This document shows, piece by piece, positions 17,063 through 26,218 of a DNA stretch of 64,000 nucleotides (position 1 is the stretch's first letter; each line of letters opens with the position of its first letter). The DNA is from Ardenticatenales bacterium (GTDB lineage Bacteria > Chloroflexota > Anaerolineae > Promineifilales > Promineifilaceae): positions 1 through 64,000 of the forward strand of contig JACKBL010000004.1 of assembly GCA_020634515.1 (NCBI GenBank), given 5' to 3'. A program made the translations under genes and the position numbers. A model generated the notes under the pieces. It worked only from the letters and a program-made list of their open reading frames with translations, was not told where the DNA came from and searched no databases.

Positions 17063-17911
17063 CTACACATGGTCGCTCCGCGACTTGTCCTGCCAATGTC
17101 GTACAACCTTCGACCAAAGCAAAACGCCCCCCAACCCGCCGGGCAAGACCTTCACCTGCCGACGCTGCTCCTCCGTCAACGTCGTCTCACCCAATAGCGC
17201 CCCCGCCAGCACCGCATCCACCAGAATCGTATCCGCCAGGATAGCCGCATCCAGATTTACGCCCGTCATATCCGCCCCGGTCAAATCCGCGCCACGCAGA
17301 TTGGCCCAAGACAGGCTGGCATCCACCAGACGCGCACCCTGCAAATGGCTGCCGCGCAAATCCGCCCCACGCAGCGATGCGCCTTGCAAATCCGCGCCCA
17401 TCAACTCCGCCCCGGCCAGATTCACCCCGCCCAAGTCCGCTTCGCGCAACGAGGCCTGCCCCAGGTCCGCCAGCGCCAGATTCGCCAGCGTCAACAAGGC
17501 GTGCGTCAGATCGACGCGCACGAGGGATGCTTGCTTCAGCACCGCGTTTCGCAAGTCGGCGCATTGCAGCGAAGCCTGCGATAAGATGGCCAATTCCAAC
17601 ACGGCCTCGCGCAAATCCGCTCCATCCAGACAGGCCTGCATCAGGATCGCCCCGCTAAGATCCGCCTTGAATAAAATGGTCTCGCGCAAGATCGCGCCCG
17701 TGAGATCGGCTCCATCCAACCGGGCAAAACGCAACGTCGCTCCCGTGAGGTCCGCCCCAACCAACAAGGCTTCGCGCAAATCAGCGTGGCTTAGATTGAC
17801 GCCGGCCAGGTTCCTATGGCGTAAATCAACCTGGCGCAGCCGCGCATAGGCCAGATTGGCGTCAATCAGGCTGGCAGCGTCCTCAATCTCCTGGCGGTTT
17901 AGGATAGCCAT
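17063..17911 (-). CDS. Pentapeptide-repeat protein
   Basis: 282 aa, of which residues 30-250 are uninterrupted pentapeptide repeats of the A(D/N)Lxx type, for example ANLAYARLRQ, ADLREALLVG, ADLTGATLRF and ADLRGSHLQG. This predicts a right-handed quadrilateral beta-helix of about forty coils. The short C-terminal tail (TLTEEQRRQVKVLPGG) is non-repetitive. No signal peptide or membrane segment is seen, so it is cytosolic. Some relatives mimic DNA and protect gyrase, but nothing here indicates that role specifically. It stands alone between the CBS gene and the divergent DUF58 gene. Confidence 0.92.
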   Translation of the reverse strand: MAILNRQEIEDAASLIDANLAYARLRQVDLRHRNLAGVNLSHADLREALLVGADLTGATLRFARLDGADLTGAILRETILFKADLSGAILMQACLDGADLREAVLELAILSQASLQCADLRNAVLKQASLVRVDLTHALLTLANLALADLGQASLREADLGGVNLAGAELMGADLQGASLRGADLRGSHLQGARLVDASLSWANLRGADLTGADMTGVNLDAAILADTILVDAVLAGALLGETTLTEEQRRQVKVLPGGLGGVLLWSKVVRHWQDKSRSDHV

Positions 17912-18116
17912 GGGTAACTCTCTGGATCAAAAAGACGAAAATGTGCGGGGGGGCTGCTCCCCAGAGGATGCCAACGCCACCTCCTCATTATGGTGAACTT
18001 TACGCCCTCTTGCCCGGCGCGAAAAGTGGAAAATGGCATCTACGGCAGGTGATGATTGTCACGACCGGCGGCAGCCACCCTCCACTTGCTTTGGACGGGC
18101 TTTATGGCACAATCTG
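17912..18116. other. Divergent intergenic region
   Basis: About 200 bases between the minus-strand pentapeptide gene and the plus-strand DUF58 gene; promoters for both should lie here. I see no clear -35/-10 pair. Confidence 0.4.
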
Positions 18117-19427
18117 ATGATGGCCGAAAAGGTTACGCTAGTGTTGCGGTCCAAATTGCCGGCATTCTGGCTTCTCCTCCTCCTCCTTCCCGCCCTCATT
18201 CTGCCTGATCGCATCTGGAACACCCTGTTGGTCGGATTAGGCGGACTGTTCGTGGTCGCCTACATCTGGGCGCGGGCGCTGGCCGCCGGACTACGGGCGC
18301 AGCGGCAGTTGCGCTTCGGCTGGGTGGGCGTAGGGGACCGCCTGGAGGAGCAGTTTGAGCTGACGAACAATGGCTGGCTGCCGGCATTTTGGATTGAAAT
18401 CCAGGACGACTCCAACGTACCGGGCTATCGAGCCGCGCGGGTGCGCAGCGTCAATGCCGGCAGCACCCAATGGCGACAAAACGCAATATGCCGGCAGCGC
18501 GGCCAATTCCGCCTCGGCCCCTGGCGACTCATCAGCGGCGACCCCTTCGGCATCTTCCGCGTCACCCACCACTTCCCCATCTCCGACGAAATCATCATCC
18601 ATCCCCCCACCCACAGCCCCATCCCCATCCCCCTGCCCGCCGGCCAGAGCGACGGACGCGCCCGCGCGCGGCAACGCGCCTTGCAAGCCACCATCAACGC
18701 CGCCAGCACCCGCCCCTACCAACCCCACGACCCCTACCGCTGGATTCACTGGCCCTCCCTGGCGCACACCGGCCAACTCTACGTGCGCGAATTCGACCTG
18801 GACGCCGCCGGCGACATCTGGATTGTCGTGGACATGCAAGCCGGTAGCCACCTGGGCGAGGAAACCGACCCGCAAAGCCACCTGAACAGCACCGAAGAAC
18901 ACGCCATCATCATCGCCGCCACCCTGGCCGCGCGGGCCTTGCGCGAAAACCGGGGCGTGGGCATCGCCTGCTACGGACAGCAGCCGCAAATCATCCCCCC
19001 CCAACGCGGCGAAGGGCAACAGTGGCGCATTTTGCGCGCCCTCGCCCTGGCGCGCGCCGATGGCCAGGCCGACCTCGCCGCCGGGCTGCGCGACCTGGGC
19101 AAACGCCTGGGGCGCAACGGTGGCGGGATGAAATCCAGCGTCATCATCATCACCCCCAACGGGGACGCGGAGTGGCTGCCCGCCGCCGCCCAACTCACCC
19201 GGCGCGGCGCGCGCGGCGCCGTCGTCCTGCTGGACCGCCCCAGCTTTGGCGGCACAGGCAACAGCGCGGCCCTGCGCGACCTGGTGCGCCAGCTCTTCGC
19301 CGACTGCTACATCATACGGCGCGGCGACGTGCCCCTCCCCACCCTCACCGCGCCCAAACATGGCTACTGGGAGTTCAAAGTCACCCCCTCCGGCAAAGCC
19401 ATTCCCATCCGCACCCCCTACGACTAA
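18117..19427 (+). CDS. DUF58-domain membrane protein
   Basis: 436 aa. Two N-terminal hydrophobic segments (LPAFWLLLLLLPALILP and TLLVGLGGLFVVAYIWAR) are followed by a beta-rich region. The DUF58 block YRWIHWPSLAHTGQLYVREFD then runs into a von Willebrand-like fold (DIWIVVDMQAGS). DUF58 proteins are typically encoded with MoxR ATPases and transglutaminase-like proteins and are thought to act in metal-dependent assembly of envelope or secreted complexes. Here the transglutaminase partner follows after two bases, but no MoxR gene is in the window. The start is one of two adjacent ATGs without a strong ribosome site; translation could begin further upstream, to 18033. Confidence 0.87.
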   Translation: MMAEKVTLVLRSKLPAFWLLLLLLPALILPDRIWNTLLVGLGGLFVVAYIWARALAAGLRAQRQLRFGWVGVGDRLEEQFELTNNGWLPAFWIEIQDDSNVPGYRAARVRSVNAGSTQWRQNAICRQRGQFRLGPWRLISGDPFGIFRVTHHFPISDEIIIHPPTHSPIPIPLPAGQSDGRARARQRALQATINAASTRPYQPHDPYRWIHWPSLAHTGQLYVREFDLDAAGDIWIVVDMQAGSHLGEETDPQSHLNSTEEHAIIIAATLAARALRENRGVGIACYGQQPQIIPPQRGEGQQWRILRALALARADGQADLAAGLRDLGKRLGRNGGGMKSSVIIITPNGDAEWLPAAAQLTRRGARGAVVLLDRPSFGGTGNSAALRDLVRQLFADCYIIRRGDVPLPTLTAPKHGYWEFKVTPSGKAIPIRTPYD

Positions 19428-19429
19428 CC

Positions 19430-21700
19430 ATGATCGCCAACGCCATCATCTGGACCTGGAAGCGTCTGCGCCCCGCCGAGGGGTGGCTGGCTCTGCTGCT
19501 GCTGTGGGTCGCCATCGGCTGCCTCACGGGCGCGGTCGTGGAAGCGGATTGGGTCCCCGAAGGGCGCGTGGTCATCGCCGCCACGCTGGTGGGGTTGGCC
19601 TTTGGCGCAATCCAGGCTGGGCGACCTCTCCCCACAGCACCCGCCTGGACGCTCATCCTGCTCTATGGCCTCCTGCTCGTCACCCTCTACCTCGGTCGCC
19701 TGCTCCCTCCCTGGCGCGTCATTTTTGCGGGCTGGGAAACCTACGCCCAGTTCAACCGGCAGCAAGTCGCCCTCTTCGTAGACCGTTGGGCGGGATGGAT
19801 CAAGGCCATCGCCGACGGTGGCAGCAGCCGCGAAACCATCGTCTTTGCCTTCGGCCTGGGGATGACCGCCTGGCTGCTGGCGGCCTACGCGGCCTGGAGC
19901 ACCTTCCGCCAACGCCAGCCGCTGCGCGGTTTGGGGTTGGTGGGGCTGGCGCTGGCCGTCAACGGCTACTACGGAAGTGCGCCCATCTGGTACGCAGTGG
20001 TGTTCGTCACCGCCGCCACGCTGCTCACGGCAACGCTCAACTACGCCTATCTGGAACAGGATTGGGAGCAAAACCAGATCAGCTACCCGACGGGCATCCA
20101 GATAGAACTGCTGGCGGCGGCGGGCGTTGTCGCCAGCCTGCTGCTGGTGCTGGCAACAACCATCCCCAGCATTCACCTGCGCGAACTAACACGGGCGTTT
20201 CTGGAGCAGCCCGTCGTGCAGCAAACGGAAGAAACACTCAGCCGGGCCTTTGCCGGCGTGCGCCCGCCACGGGAGGATGCGGCGTTGTTTGTGGGGGCGG
20301 GCCTGTTTCCCAATGACTTCCTCATCGGCAACGCCCCCGAACTGGCGACGACGGTGGTGATGACGGCAACGGTGCGGGGAAATGTGCCGGCAGGTCTGCA
20401 CTGGCGCGGCCTCAGCTACGATGTCTACAACGGGCGGGGATGGGAGGTGTCCACCGAGCGGCGCGAGAGCGTGGCGGCGCAGATGCCCATCCCCATCCCC
20501 CCCATCAGCCAATCCACCACCATCACCCAAACCGTCGCCTGGCTCTTTGTCCCACGAAGCACGCGCTACACCCTCGGCCTGCCGCGCCAGTTCGACCAAC
20601 CCGTCGCCGCCTACTGGCGTGGCGCGGACGACCTCTCGCAGGTGCGCGGCGCGGGCAGCGCGCCCTACACCGCACTCTCCACGGCCAGCGCCGCCGACGA
20701 AGCGGCATGGCGGCTGGCGACGCTGGCGGCCGTCCCTCCCCTCATTTCGGGTCGCTACACGCAATTGCCGGCAAACGTGCCCGCGCGCGTGGTCCAGTTG
20801 GCACAAGAGATCACCGCCCCTTACGCCGCGCCCTACGACCAGGCGCGCGCCATTGAAACCTTCCTGCGCCAATATCCTTACACGCTGGACGTAGAATTAC
20901 CTCCCACCGGGCGCGATCCGGTGGATTATTTCCTTTTCGATTTGCAACGGGGGTATTGTGACTATTACGCCTCGGCAATGGTTGTGCTGGCGCGCGCCGT
21001 GGGGCTGCCGGCACGGCTGGCGGTGGGCTACCTGGCGCAGCCACCCGACACAAGGGGCACGCAGCGTATTGTACAGCTTAACGCGCATTCCTGGGCGGAG
21101 GTGTATTTCGCCGGTTATGGCTGGCTGGAATTTGAACCGACGGCGGCGTTCTCGCGGTTTTCGCCGGCGGCCCCATCTACGCCGGACGCGGAAAGGCCGC
21201 CTGAGTTCCTGGCGACGCCCGCGCCGCTGGCGGCTCCGCCGATTCCGCCGGCGGATAGGCATGTTCCTGTGGGATGGGTGGTGGTGGGGGGGTTGGCGAT
21301 GCCGGCATTCACAGCCCTGATATGGTGGTACTGGCGACGACGGCACACCGGGGCGCCGTTAGACGACGTGCAGGCAGCCTATGCGCGGCTGCTGCGCGGG
21401 GCGCGCGGGTTGGGCATGGCTCCCGCCGCCAGCCAGACACCGCTCGAATTTGCCGATGCCTTTTGCCGGCATATGCAACCTTTCGCCGACCGCCCCCGCC
21501 TGGCAGCCTGGGCGGAAACCGCACGCACGGGCGCGACGCGGCTGGCCCGCCTCTTCATGCGGCACCAATACGCCCCGCCCGCTCCCCCCGCCGCGACCGA
21601 CACGGAAGCGCCGGCTATCTGGCGGCACATACGCCGCCCCTTATGGCTGCTGCGCCTCGCCCGCCGCATTCGTCCCCACCCCCCGCCACCCCCTGACTAG
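19430..21700 (+). CDS. TgpA-type membrane transglutaminase-like protease
   Basis: 756 aa. About six membrane segments (residues 15-245) precede a periplasmic domain. The transglutaminase core has Cys510 (RGYCDYYASAMVVLAR), His553 (NAHSWAEVYF) and an acidic third position in WLEFEPT, where Glu replaces the more usual Asp. A further membrane segment (VVVGGLAMPAFTALIWWYW) and a cytoplasmic DUF4129-like tail follow. This is the TgpA/DUF3488 architecture found with DUF58 proteins. The two genes are two bases apart and form one unit. Catalytic residues are intact, so it should be an active cysteine protease or transamidase at the envelope. The natural substrate is unknown. Confidence 0.9.
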   Translation: MIANAIIWTWKRLRPAEGWLALLLLWVAIGCLTGAVVEADWVPEGRVVIAATLVGLAFGAIQAGRPLPTAPAWTLILLYGLLLVTLYLGRLLPPWRVIFAGWETYAQFNRQQVALFVDRWAGWIKAIADGGSSRETIVFAFGLGMTAWLLAAYAAWSTFRQRQPLRGLGLVGLALAVNGYYGSAPIWYAVVFVTAATLLTATLNYAYLEQDWEQNQISYPTGIQIELLAAAGVVASLLLVLATTIPSIHLRELTRAFLEQPVVQQTEETLSRAFAGVRPPREDAALFVGAGLFPNDFLIGNAPELATTVVMTATVRGNVPAGLHWRGLSYDVYNGRGWEVSTERRESVAAQMPIPIPPISQSTTITQTVAWLFVPRSTRYTLGLPRQFDQPVAAYWRGADDLSQVRGAGSAPYTALSTASAADEAAWRLATLAAVPPLISGRYTQLPANVPARVVQLAQEITAPYAAPYDQARAIETFLRQYPYTLDVELPPTGRDPVDYFLFDLQRGYCDYYASAMVVLARAVGLPARLAVGYLAQPPDTRGTQRIVQLNAHSWAEVYFAGYGWLEFEPTAAFSRFSPAAPSTPDAERPPEFLATPAPLAAPPIPPADRHVPVGWVVVGGLAMPAFTALIWWYWRRRHTGAPLDDVQAAYARLLRGARGLGMAPAASQTPLEFADAFCRHMQPFADRPRLAAWAETARTGATRLARLFMRHQYAPPAPPAATDTEAPAIWRHIRRPLWLLRLARRIRPHPPPPPD

Positions 21701-21703
21701 GGG

Positions 21704-21826
21704 GGTCCGATTTTCCAAATCGGACCAAAAAGGGTAGTCCGATTTTCTAAATCGGACCGTGGCTCCAGGGTATCCAATTTGTAAAAGCGGCGCACGGCCA
21801 GGGTTGTCCGATTTTCCAAATCGGAC
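21704..21826. repeat. Three GTCCGATTT hairpins
   Basis: Copies at 21704-21726, 21737-21757 and 21806-21826 each read GTCCGATTTTCCAAATCGGA plus C (one base differs in the second) and fold on themselves with an 8-9-bp stem. They begin immediately after the transglutaminase stop. The lack of T-runs argues against simple intrinsic termination on the plus strand; RNA stabilisation or a repeat family is possible. Confidence 0.7.
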
Positions 21827-21967
21827 TCGGACTATGTTACAATGCGGATTTGATAGGGACATGCTTGTTTTATGGGTTTCAGCGATGCCCGCGGCTCTCG
21901 TGGCAAAAGCAGCCCCGGCATCTATTTCGCGCCTCGGCCTATTCCTCCGTCATTTTTGGGGACAATT

Positions 21968-22846
21968 ATGCCGCTTACACACACCACGACTTTTCGCGCT
22001 CGTTTTTATGAGTGTGATGCGTATGGGCATCTGAACCACGCCACGTATTTGCGCTACATGCAGGAGGCGGCTTTTGACGCTTCGGCAGCCGCGGGATACG
22101 ACATGGACTACTACGAGCAGGTGGCGCAGCAGTGGCTCATCCGCGAGACGAAAATCACCTATTTGCAACCCGTGCTGCATCAGCAATCGCTGGATGTAAC
22201 CACCTGGGTGGGGGATTTTCGGCGGGTGCGGTCGCGGCGCATGTATGAGATGCGGCTGGCGGGGACGGCGCGGGTGATGGCGCGGGGGTATACGGATTGG
22301 GTGTATGTGGATTCGCGCACGTTTCGCCCGGTGATGGTCCCGGAGGAGATGATGCGCACGTTTCTGCCGGAAGGGGGAACTGCCCAGGGGGATAAGCGGG
22401 AGGCTTTCCCGCGCCCGCCCGCGCCGCCGTCGGGGGTTTTTACGCTGCGGCAGCGGGTGCTGTGGCGCGACCTGGACCCGGCACGGCATGTGAATAATGC
22501 GAATTATGTGGCGTTTACGGAAGATGCCGGCATTCAAATCCTCTACGCGCGCAACTGGTCCATTGACCGCATGACGGCGGCAGGCTTCGGCATCGTCGCC
22601 CGCGAATACCACATCGAGTATTTGCTCCCCGCCGTCCTCAACGACCAGCTAGAGATCGCCACCTGGCTCTCCGACGTGCGCCGCGCCACCGCCGTGCGCC
22701 ACTACACCATCACCCGCGTCGGCGATGGCGTGCTGCTGGCGCGCGCCCGCGCCCTCTGGGTCTGGGTGGACCTGCAAACGGGGATGCCCATTCGCATTCC
22801 TGCTGACTTCGCCGCGGATTTTGCCGGCAATATCGCCACAACCTGA
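21968..22846 (+). CDS. Double-hotdog acyl-ACP/acyl-CoA thioesterase
   Basis: 292 aa with two tandem hotdog domains. The first has ECDAYGHLNHATYLRYMQEA and the second has RDLDPARHVNNANYVAFTED, the usual active-site helices of the 4HBT/FatA families, with the Asp and Asn positions kept in both. Such fused enzymes hydrolyse acyl-ACP or acyl-CoA. I start at 21968 because GGGGAC lies seven bases upstream; the open frame from 21872 runs through the hairpin-rich region and looks non-coding. The gene is convergent with the haem lipoprotein gene, leaving two bases between stops. A link with the PHA or synthase loci is only possible, not shown. Confidence 0.85.
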   Translation: MPLTHTTTFRARFYECDAYGHLNHATYLRYMQEAAFDASAAAGYDMDYYEQVAQQWLIRETKITYLQPVLHQQSLDVTTWVGDFRRVRSRRMYEMRLAGTARVMARGYTDWVYVDSRTFRPVMVPEEMMRTFLPEGGTAQGDKREAFPRPPAPPSGVFTLRQRVLWRDLDPARHVNNANYVAFTEDAGIQILYARNWSIDRMTAAGFGIVAREYHIEYLLPAVLNDQLEIATWLSDVRRATAVRHYTITRVGDGVLLARARALWVWVDLQTGMPIRIPADFAADFAGNIATT

Positions 22847-22848
22847 TC

Positions 22849-25098
22849 CTACCGCCGCACCACAGGCACAAAAACGGCATAGGGAAGCATGGGCGGGGGG
22901 ACGTCCCATGCCTGCAACAAGGCCAGCAGCGCCTGCGGTTCATTGGTGGGCGCGGTGTGGTGGGCCTGATCAAGATTGTTCAAACCGTGGCAGGAAGTGC
23001 AGACGCGAATCTCGCCCGGTTGGAAGGTGAGCCAGTACCGTTCGCGCACAACGCCGACGCCGTTTTCGTCTGTTAGCTGCCAGGTGAGGGCACGTTGTGC
23101 CGGCACAATCGCCGCCATCGACCCATCCGCCCCCAACACCACGCTCCCCGGCGGCCCATCCGGCGCGGCCAGATTCGCCGCCAGCGCCGCCGGATCGTGC
23201 AGCATCTGCGCCAGCACCCGTCGCCCCGGTCGCACCGTATCCCCGCCCCCCATCCAGCCGCGCAGCAAGTCCCCCTGGAAGAACTGCATCGTGGACACGT
23301 CGTAGATGGTCCCGTTTGCGCCGATTGTTTGTGTGTTTGTGCCGGCAATCCGCAGGTTAAACGGCTGCTGACGGTCCTGGTCATCCCGCGTCGTCACATT
23401 GCGGCTGACCACCAGCGCCAGGCTACGCGCCGCCAGGTACGCCTGAAAATCTGCCACATCCACGCCCGCCGCCGCAAAAACGGCCTGCTCTTGTGCCGGC
23501 AGCACCGCCACCAGCCGATCAGGACGCGGACGCGGGCGCACCTCCACCGGCTGCCACTCCCACAACGCCCCACTGTACGTCACCCACACATCTGGGTCCC
23601 AATAGCTAATCGTCTCGCTGATCCCCGCCGTCAACGGCGCACCCGCCCGCCACAGATCATCCCCCGCACTCACCAGCGGCTGTAGGCGAAACGCATAGCG
23701 CGACTGCGGAAAAGCGCGACTGCCCTCATTCTCATCCTCCCGCGTCTCATCCGTATGCGCCACCACAATCAGTCCATTCGACAACGGCAGCGGGTCACGG
23801 TACAGGCCAGAATGCTCTGGGCCAGGGTCCTCGCTGGCATACGCCGTATCCCGGTGCGTCACATACGTGATCTGCATCTGGTCCGCGTTCAACGTGGGCG
23901 AACCGTTCAAGGCAATCACCTGCCCGGCGGCGTGCGTGCCAAACTCCGGTGCATCCACCCCCAAATACAGGCCGGGCATCGTCACCGACTCCGCCATTTG
24001 CAGCATATTGTTTATCGGCCGGTCATTAAAGCGCGCATACTGTCCGTAATACTCCACCACGTTAGGGTCATTGTTAAAACTGCGCCCGATATAAGCGTGC
24101 AGTTCGTGCCGACCCACGTGGTTCAGCGTCTCCAACTCCGTTCCATCTTCGTTCATCTGCCAGGGAAAGAAGTGGTTGAAGCTGTGACCATCCAGGTGCG
24201 TGCCCGCCAGCAAATCGTTGCGACAGGAGCGTGGCTCCGGGAAATACTCCGTGCGCTCATCCAACATGGCCGCCCCCGCCGACTCATCCGCATAATTGAA
24301 TGTGCCGTAATCCGCCCCGTAGTAGCAATCCGTGCCCGGCGTTTCGCTGTCCGCCTGCTGATCCCGCTGCAAGTGATCCCACTGTGTGAACACCACCCGG
24401 CCAAAACTGTCCAGCAGCGGCGTAAAATCGCCCGACGGGGCATGGTTGAGCAGCCGCAAATCGCCGCTCGTGGGGTCCAGGCTCCACAGTCCGCTCACTG
24501 TGGGCGCGGTCTCGTACTCGTCGAGCTGCGGGTAAAGGTGGGGCGCGCCATTGCGGGGGCGGTCACTGGTGAAAATGATGCGATCATCGCTGCCGTAAAT
24601 GGGGGATACGTTATTGGCGTTTGGCGGCTGGTGTGGCACTTTGGTGATCACGGGCGTGTCCGCAAAACCCAATCCCGTGATCTCGTAAAGCTGCCAATAG
24701 TATGTCTCCACCTGATACTGCTGCGTCGGCGCGCCTACGACCATGCTAAACACGGCTTTCTGTCCATCCCAATGGACAGCCGGATCGCGCACGGCAATAG
24801 CCGCGGCTCCCTGGAACCCCTCCATGCCATATCCCGCCGTTTGCGTCAGATTCTTCAGCGCGCCATCGGGATAGCGCATCCACAGGTCGCCGCCGCGGGC
24901 GACGGATTGTAAGTCGGCGCGCTGGTTGCCAAAAACCGCGCCAATGGTGGTGTAATCGGCGGGGACGGGAACCTGGGTAACGAAGAGCAAGGGGTAAGAG
25001 AGCGTGGGGGCATCCGGTTCGACGCCGGAGGAAGAATGCCCACAGGCGACAAGCGTCACCGTCAAAAACAGCCACCACAACCAGCGCCAGCGTATCAT
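22849..25098 (-). CDS. Haem-binding lipoprotein, hydrazine synthase alpha-like
   Basis: 749 aa. A lipoprotein signal with lipobox (FLTVTLVACG) is followed by a beta-propeller-like region containing YGSDDRIIFTSDRP and later GLWSLDPTSGDLRLLNHAPSG. Long segments such as NHVGRHELHAYIGRSFNNDP follow, and a c-type haem motif CTSCHG lies near residue 700. The order of beta-propeller then CxxCH resembles the HzsA-like family of multihaem proteins, but only one CxxCH is seen and there are no HzsB/C partners, so hydrazine synthesis is not implied. The start at 25098 (MIRWRWLWW) gives a clean signal peptide. It is a surface-exposed redox or sugar-binding protein of unknown role. Confidence 0.7.
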   Translation of the reverse strand: MIRWRWLWWLFLTVTLVACGHSSSGVEPDAPTLSYPLLFVTQVPVPADYTTIGAVFGNQRADLQSVARGGDLWMRYPDGALKNLTQTAGYGMEGFQGAAAIAVRDPAVHWDGQKAVFSMVVGAPTQQYQVETYYWQLYEITGLGFADTPVITKVPHQPPNANNVSPIYGSDDRIIFTSDRPRNGAPHLYPQLDEYETAPTVSGLWSLDPTSGDLRLLNHAPSGDFTPLLDSFGRVVFTQWDHLQRDQQADSETPGTDCYYGADYGTFNYADESAGAAMLDERTEYFPEPRSCRNDLLAGTHLDGHSFNHFFPWQMNEDGTELETLNHVGRHELHAYIGRSFNNDPNVVEYYGQYARFNDRPINNMLQMAESVTMPGLYLGVDAPEFGTHAAGQVIALNGSPTLNADQMQITYVTHRDTAYASEDPGPEHSGLYRDPLPLSNGLIVVAHTDETREDENEGSRAFPQSRYAFRLQPLVSAGDDLWRAGAPLTAGISETISYWDPDVWVTYSGALWEWQPVEVRPRPRPDRLVAVLPAQEQAVFAAAGVDVADFQAYLAARSLALVVSRNVTTRDDQDRQQPFNLRIAGTNTQTIGANGTIYDVSTMQFFQGDLLRGWMGGGDTVRPGRRVLAQMLHDPAALAANLAAPDGPPGSVVLGADGSMAAIVPAQRALTWQLTDENGVGVVRERYWLTFQPGEIRVCTSCHGLNNLDQAHHTAPTNEPQALLALLQAWDVPPPMLPYAVFVPVVRR

Positions 25099-25245
25099 AA
25101 TCAGACTTCCAAAGATGCTATCAAGGAGAGCAGAATCAATTGCGAGCAGTATAACGCAGGCTACTGTAAAAAAGGAAGCAACCGACATAGGAAAATAGAA
25201 ACAGGGGTCAGCCCGTTTCGTAACTACGTCGTAACAACGGCTGGC

Positions 25246-25251
25246 TATAAT
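25246..25251 (+). promoter_or_regulatory. Possible -10 box before the PHA operon
   Basis: TATAAT at 25246-25251 lies 56 bases before the first phasin-like gene, inside a more AT-rich stretch. No convincing -35 hexamer sits at the right distance, so the call rests on the -10 box only. Confidence 0.3.
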
Positions 25252-25306
25252 GCGCGAGAGTGGGCAGCAGCGGCGCGTGGCCGCGCGTTCACGCGGATGG
25301 AGTGAT

Positions 25307-25789
25307 ATGATGAATCAAGATATGGTCTCTTTTGTGCTGCGTTTTGTGCGCGAGGTGGGCGAGGACCAGCAGGCACGCTGGCGCGGCGTCATCAAGCATG
25401 TGCAGGGGGATTCGCAGGAGCATTTCACCCAGTTTGCCGAGGCGCTGACCTTCATGCAGGCGCACGTCAACGAGGTGATCCGCGAATCTTTTGTGGGATC
25501 GGCGCGTGAACAAAACGCGAATCCGCTGTTGGAAACAACGCGCCTCTGGGGCGAGTTGATGCCACAGTACACGAAGTTGATGATGGATACGATGGAAGAG
25601 GCAGTGAATAGCAACGTGGCCGTGACCCAGCAGTTGCAAAAGAACGTCGCCAGTACGCTGGCAGCCTGGGGCGTGCCCACGCGCGAGGAGCAGGAACGCA
25701 CGCTGACGGCATTAGAGTCGTTGACGACGCAATTGGCGGCGCTGGATGCGAAGATGGATGAATTGGAGCAGCGGGTGCGGCAAGAATAG
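25307..25789 (+). CDS. Phasin/PhaE-like coiled-coil protein
   Basis: 160 aa, almost entirely helical and without membrane segments. The C-terminal 35 residues (EEQERTLTALESLTTQLAAL and on) form a clear heptad coiled coil. The WGVPTREEQERTL segment is echoed in the third small protein of the operon (FPTRDRQERIL), which is typical of PHA granule-associated and PhaE-like subunits. A GGATGGAGTG purine stretch precedes the tandem ATGs. It is the first of three small coiled-coil genes that lead into two PHA synthases on the same strand, so granule binding or synthase activation is the likely role. Confidence 0.7.
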   Translation: MMNQDMVSFVLRFVREVGEDQQARWRGVIKHVQGDSQEHFTQFAEALTFMQAHVNEVIRESFVGSAREQNANPLLETTRLWGELMPQYTKLMMDTMEEAVNSNVAVTQQLQKNVASTLAAWGVPTREEQERTLTALESLTTQLAALDAKMDELEQRVRQE

Positions 25790-25875
25790 TCACGGATTTC
25801 ACGGATGATGCGGAGTTGTCTTGCTGATAATTGGCGAGCGACGCTTCTAACCACTTTTCACGACCCAATGACAAC

Positions 25876-25932
25876 ATCTTCCCGGAAGCTGTTATCCAGG
25901 ACCATCGTCCGTGACGAAGCTTCCGGGAAGAT
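25876..25932. repeat. 15-bp perfect inverted repeat before phasin gene
   Basis: ATCTTCCCGGAAGCT at 25876-25890 and AGCTTCCGGGAAGAT at 25918-25932 form a perfect 15-bp stem with a 27-base spacer. It ends nine bases before the AAGGAG site of the next gene, so it could control that gene's translation, act as an operator or stabilise an mRNA end. Confidence 0.65.
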
Positions 25933-25953
25933 TATTTTCGAAGGAGTTTGATT

Positions 25954-26202
25954 ATGTTCGATATGCAAAACAATCCGTTCCAGAAAAATCTGGAGATGTG
26001 GCAAGCGTTTAACAACAGCGCCGTGGAGAATATGATGGCGATGTTTGAGAAGAATTTGGCAACGTCGCAGGCGTTTCAGAATCAGGTGCAGGTGGCGGTA
26101 GAGAAGGTGGTGAACAGTCAGTTTGAGATGGTGAATGCCGGCATTCAATCCATGCAACACCAGATCGACCAGATGATGACCCTCTTATCCCCCAAAGAGT
26201 AA
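25954..26202 (+). CDS. Small phasin-like protein
   Basis: 82 aa, helical and rich in Gln, Asn and Met (MFDMQNNPFQKNLEMWQAFN). It has a short hydrophobic-amphipathic pattern like phasin_2-type proteins that coat polyhydroxyalkanoate granules. AAGGAG at 25941-25946 gives ideal spacing to the ATG at 25954. This strong site and the hairpin just upstream suggest high, separately tuned expression, as expected for a granule coat protein. It lies between the two other coiled-coil genes of the PHA operon. The family is inferred mainly from composition and context. Confidence 0.65.
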   Translation: MFDMQNNPFQKNLEMWQAFNNSAVENMMAMFEKNLATSQAFQNQVQVAVEKVVNSQFEMVNAGIQSMQHQIDQMMTLLSPKE

Positions 26203-26218
26203 CATCGCGGCCCTCCCC

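Noticed and set aside
23755..24912. 385-aa frame antisense to the haem lipoprotein gene
   Set aside because: High-GC shadow frame; composition is His/Arg-rich without motifs, whereas the other strand has a lipobox and CxxCH.
22849..25098. Hydrazine synthase and anammox metabolism
   Set aside because: Only one haem motif and no HzsB/HzsC or other anammox genes; only family-level resemblance is claimed.
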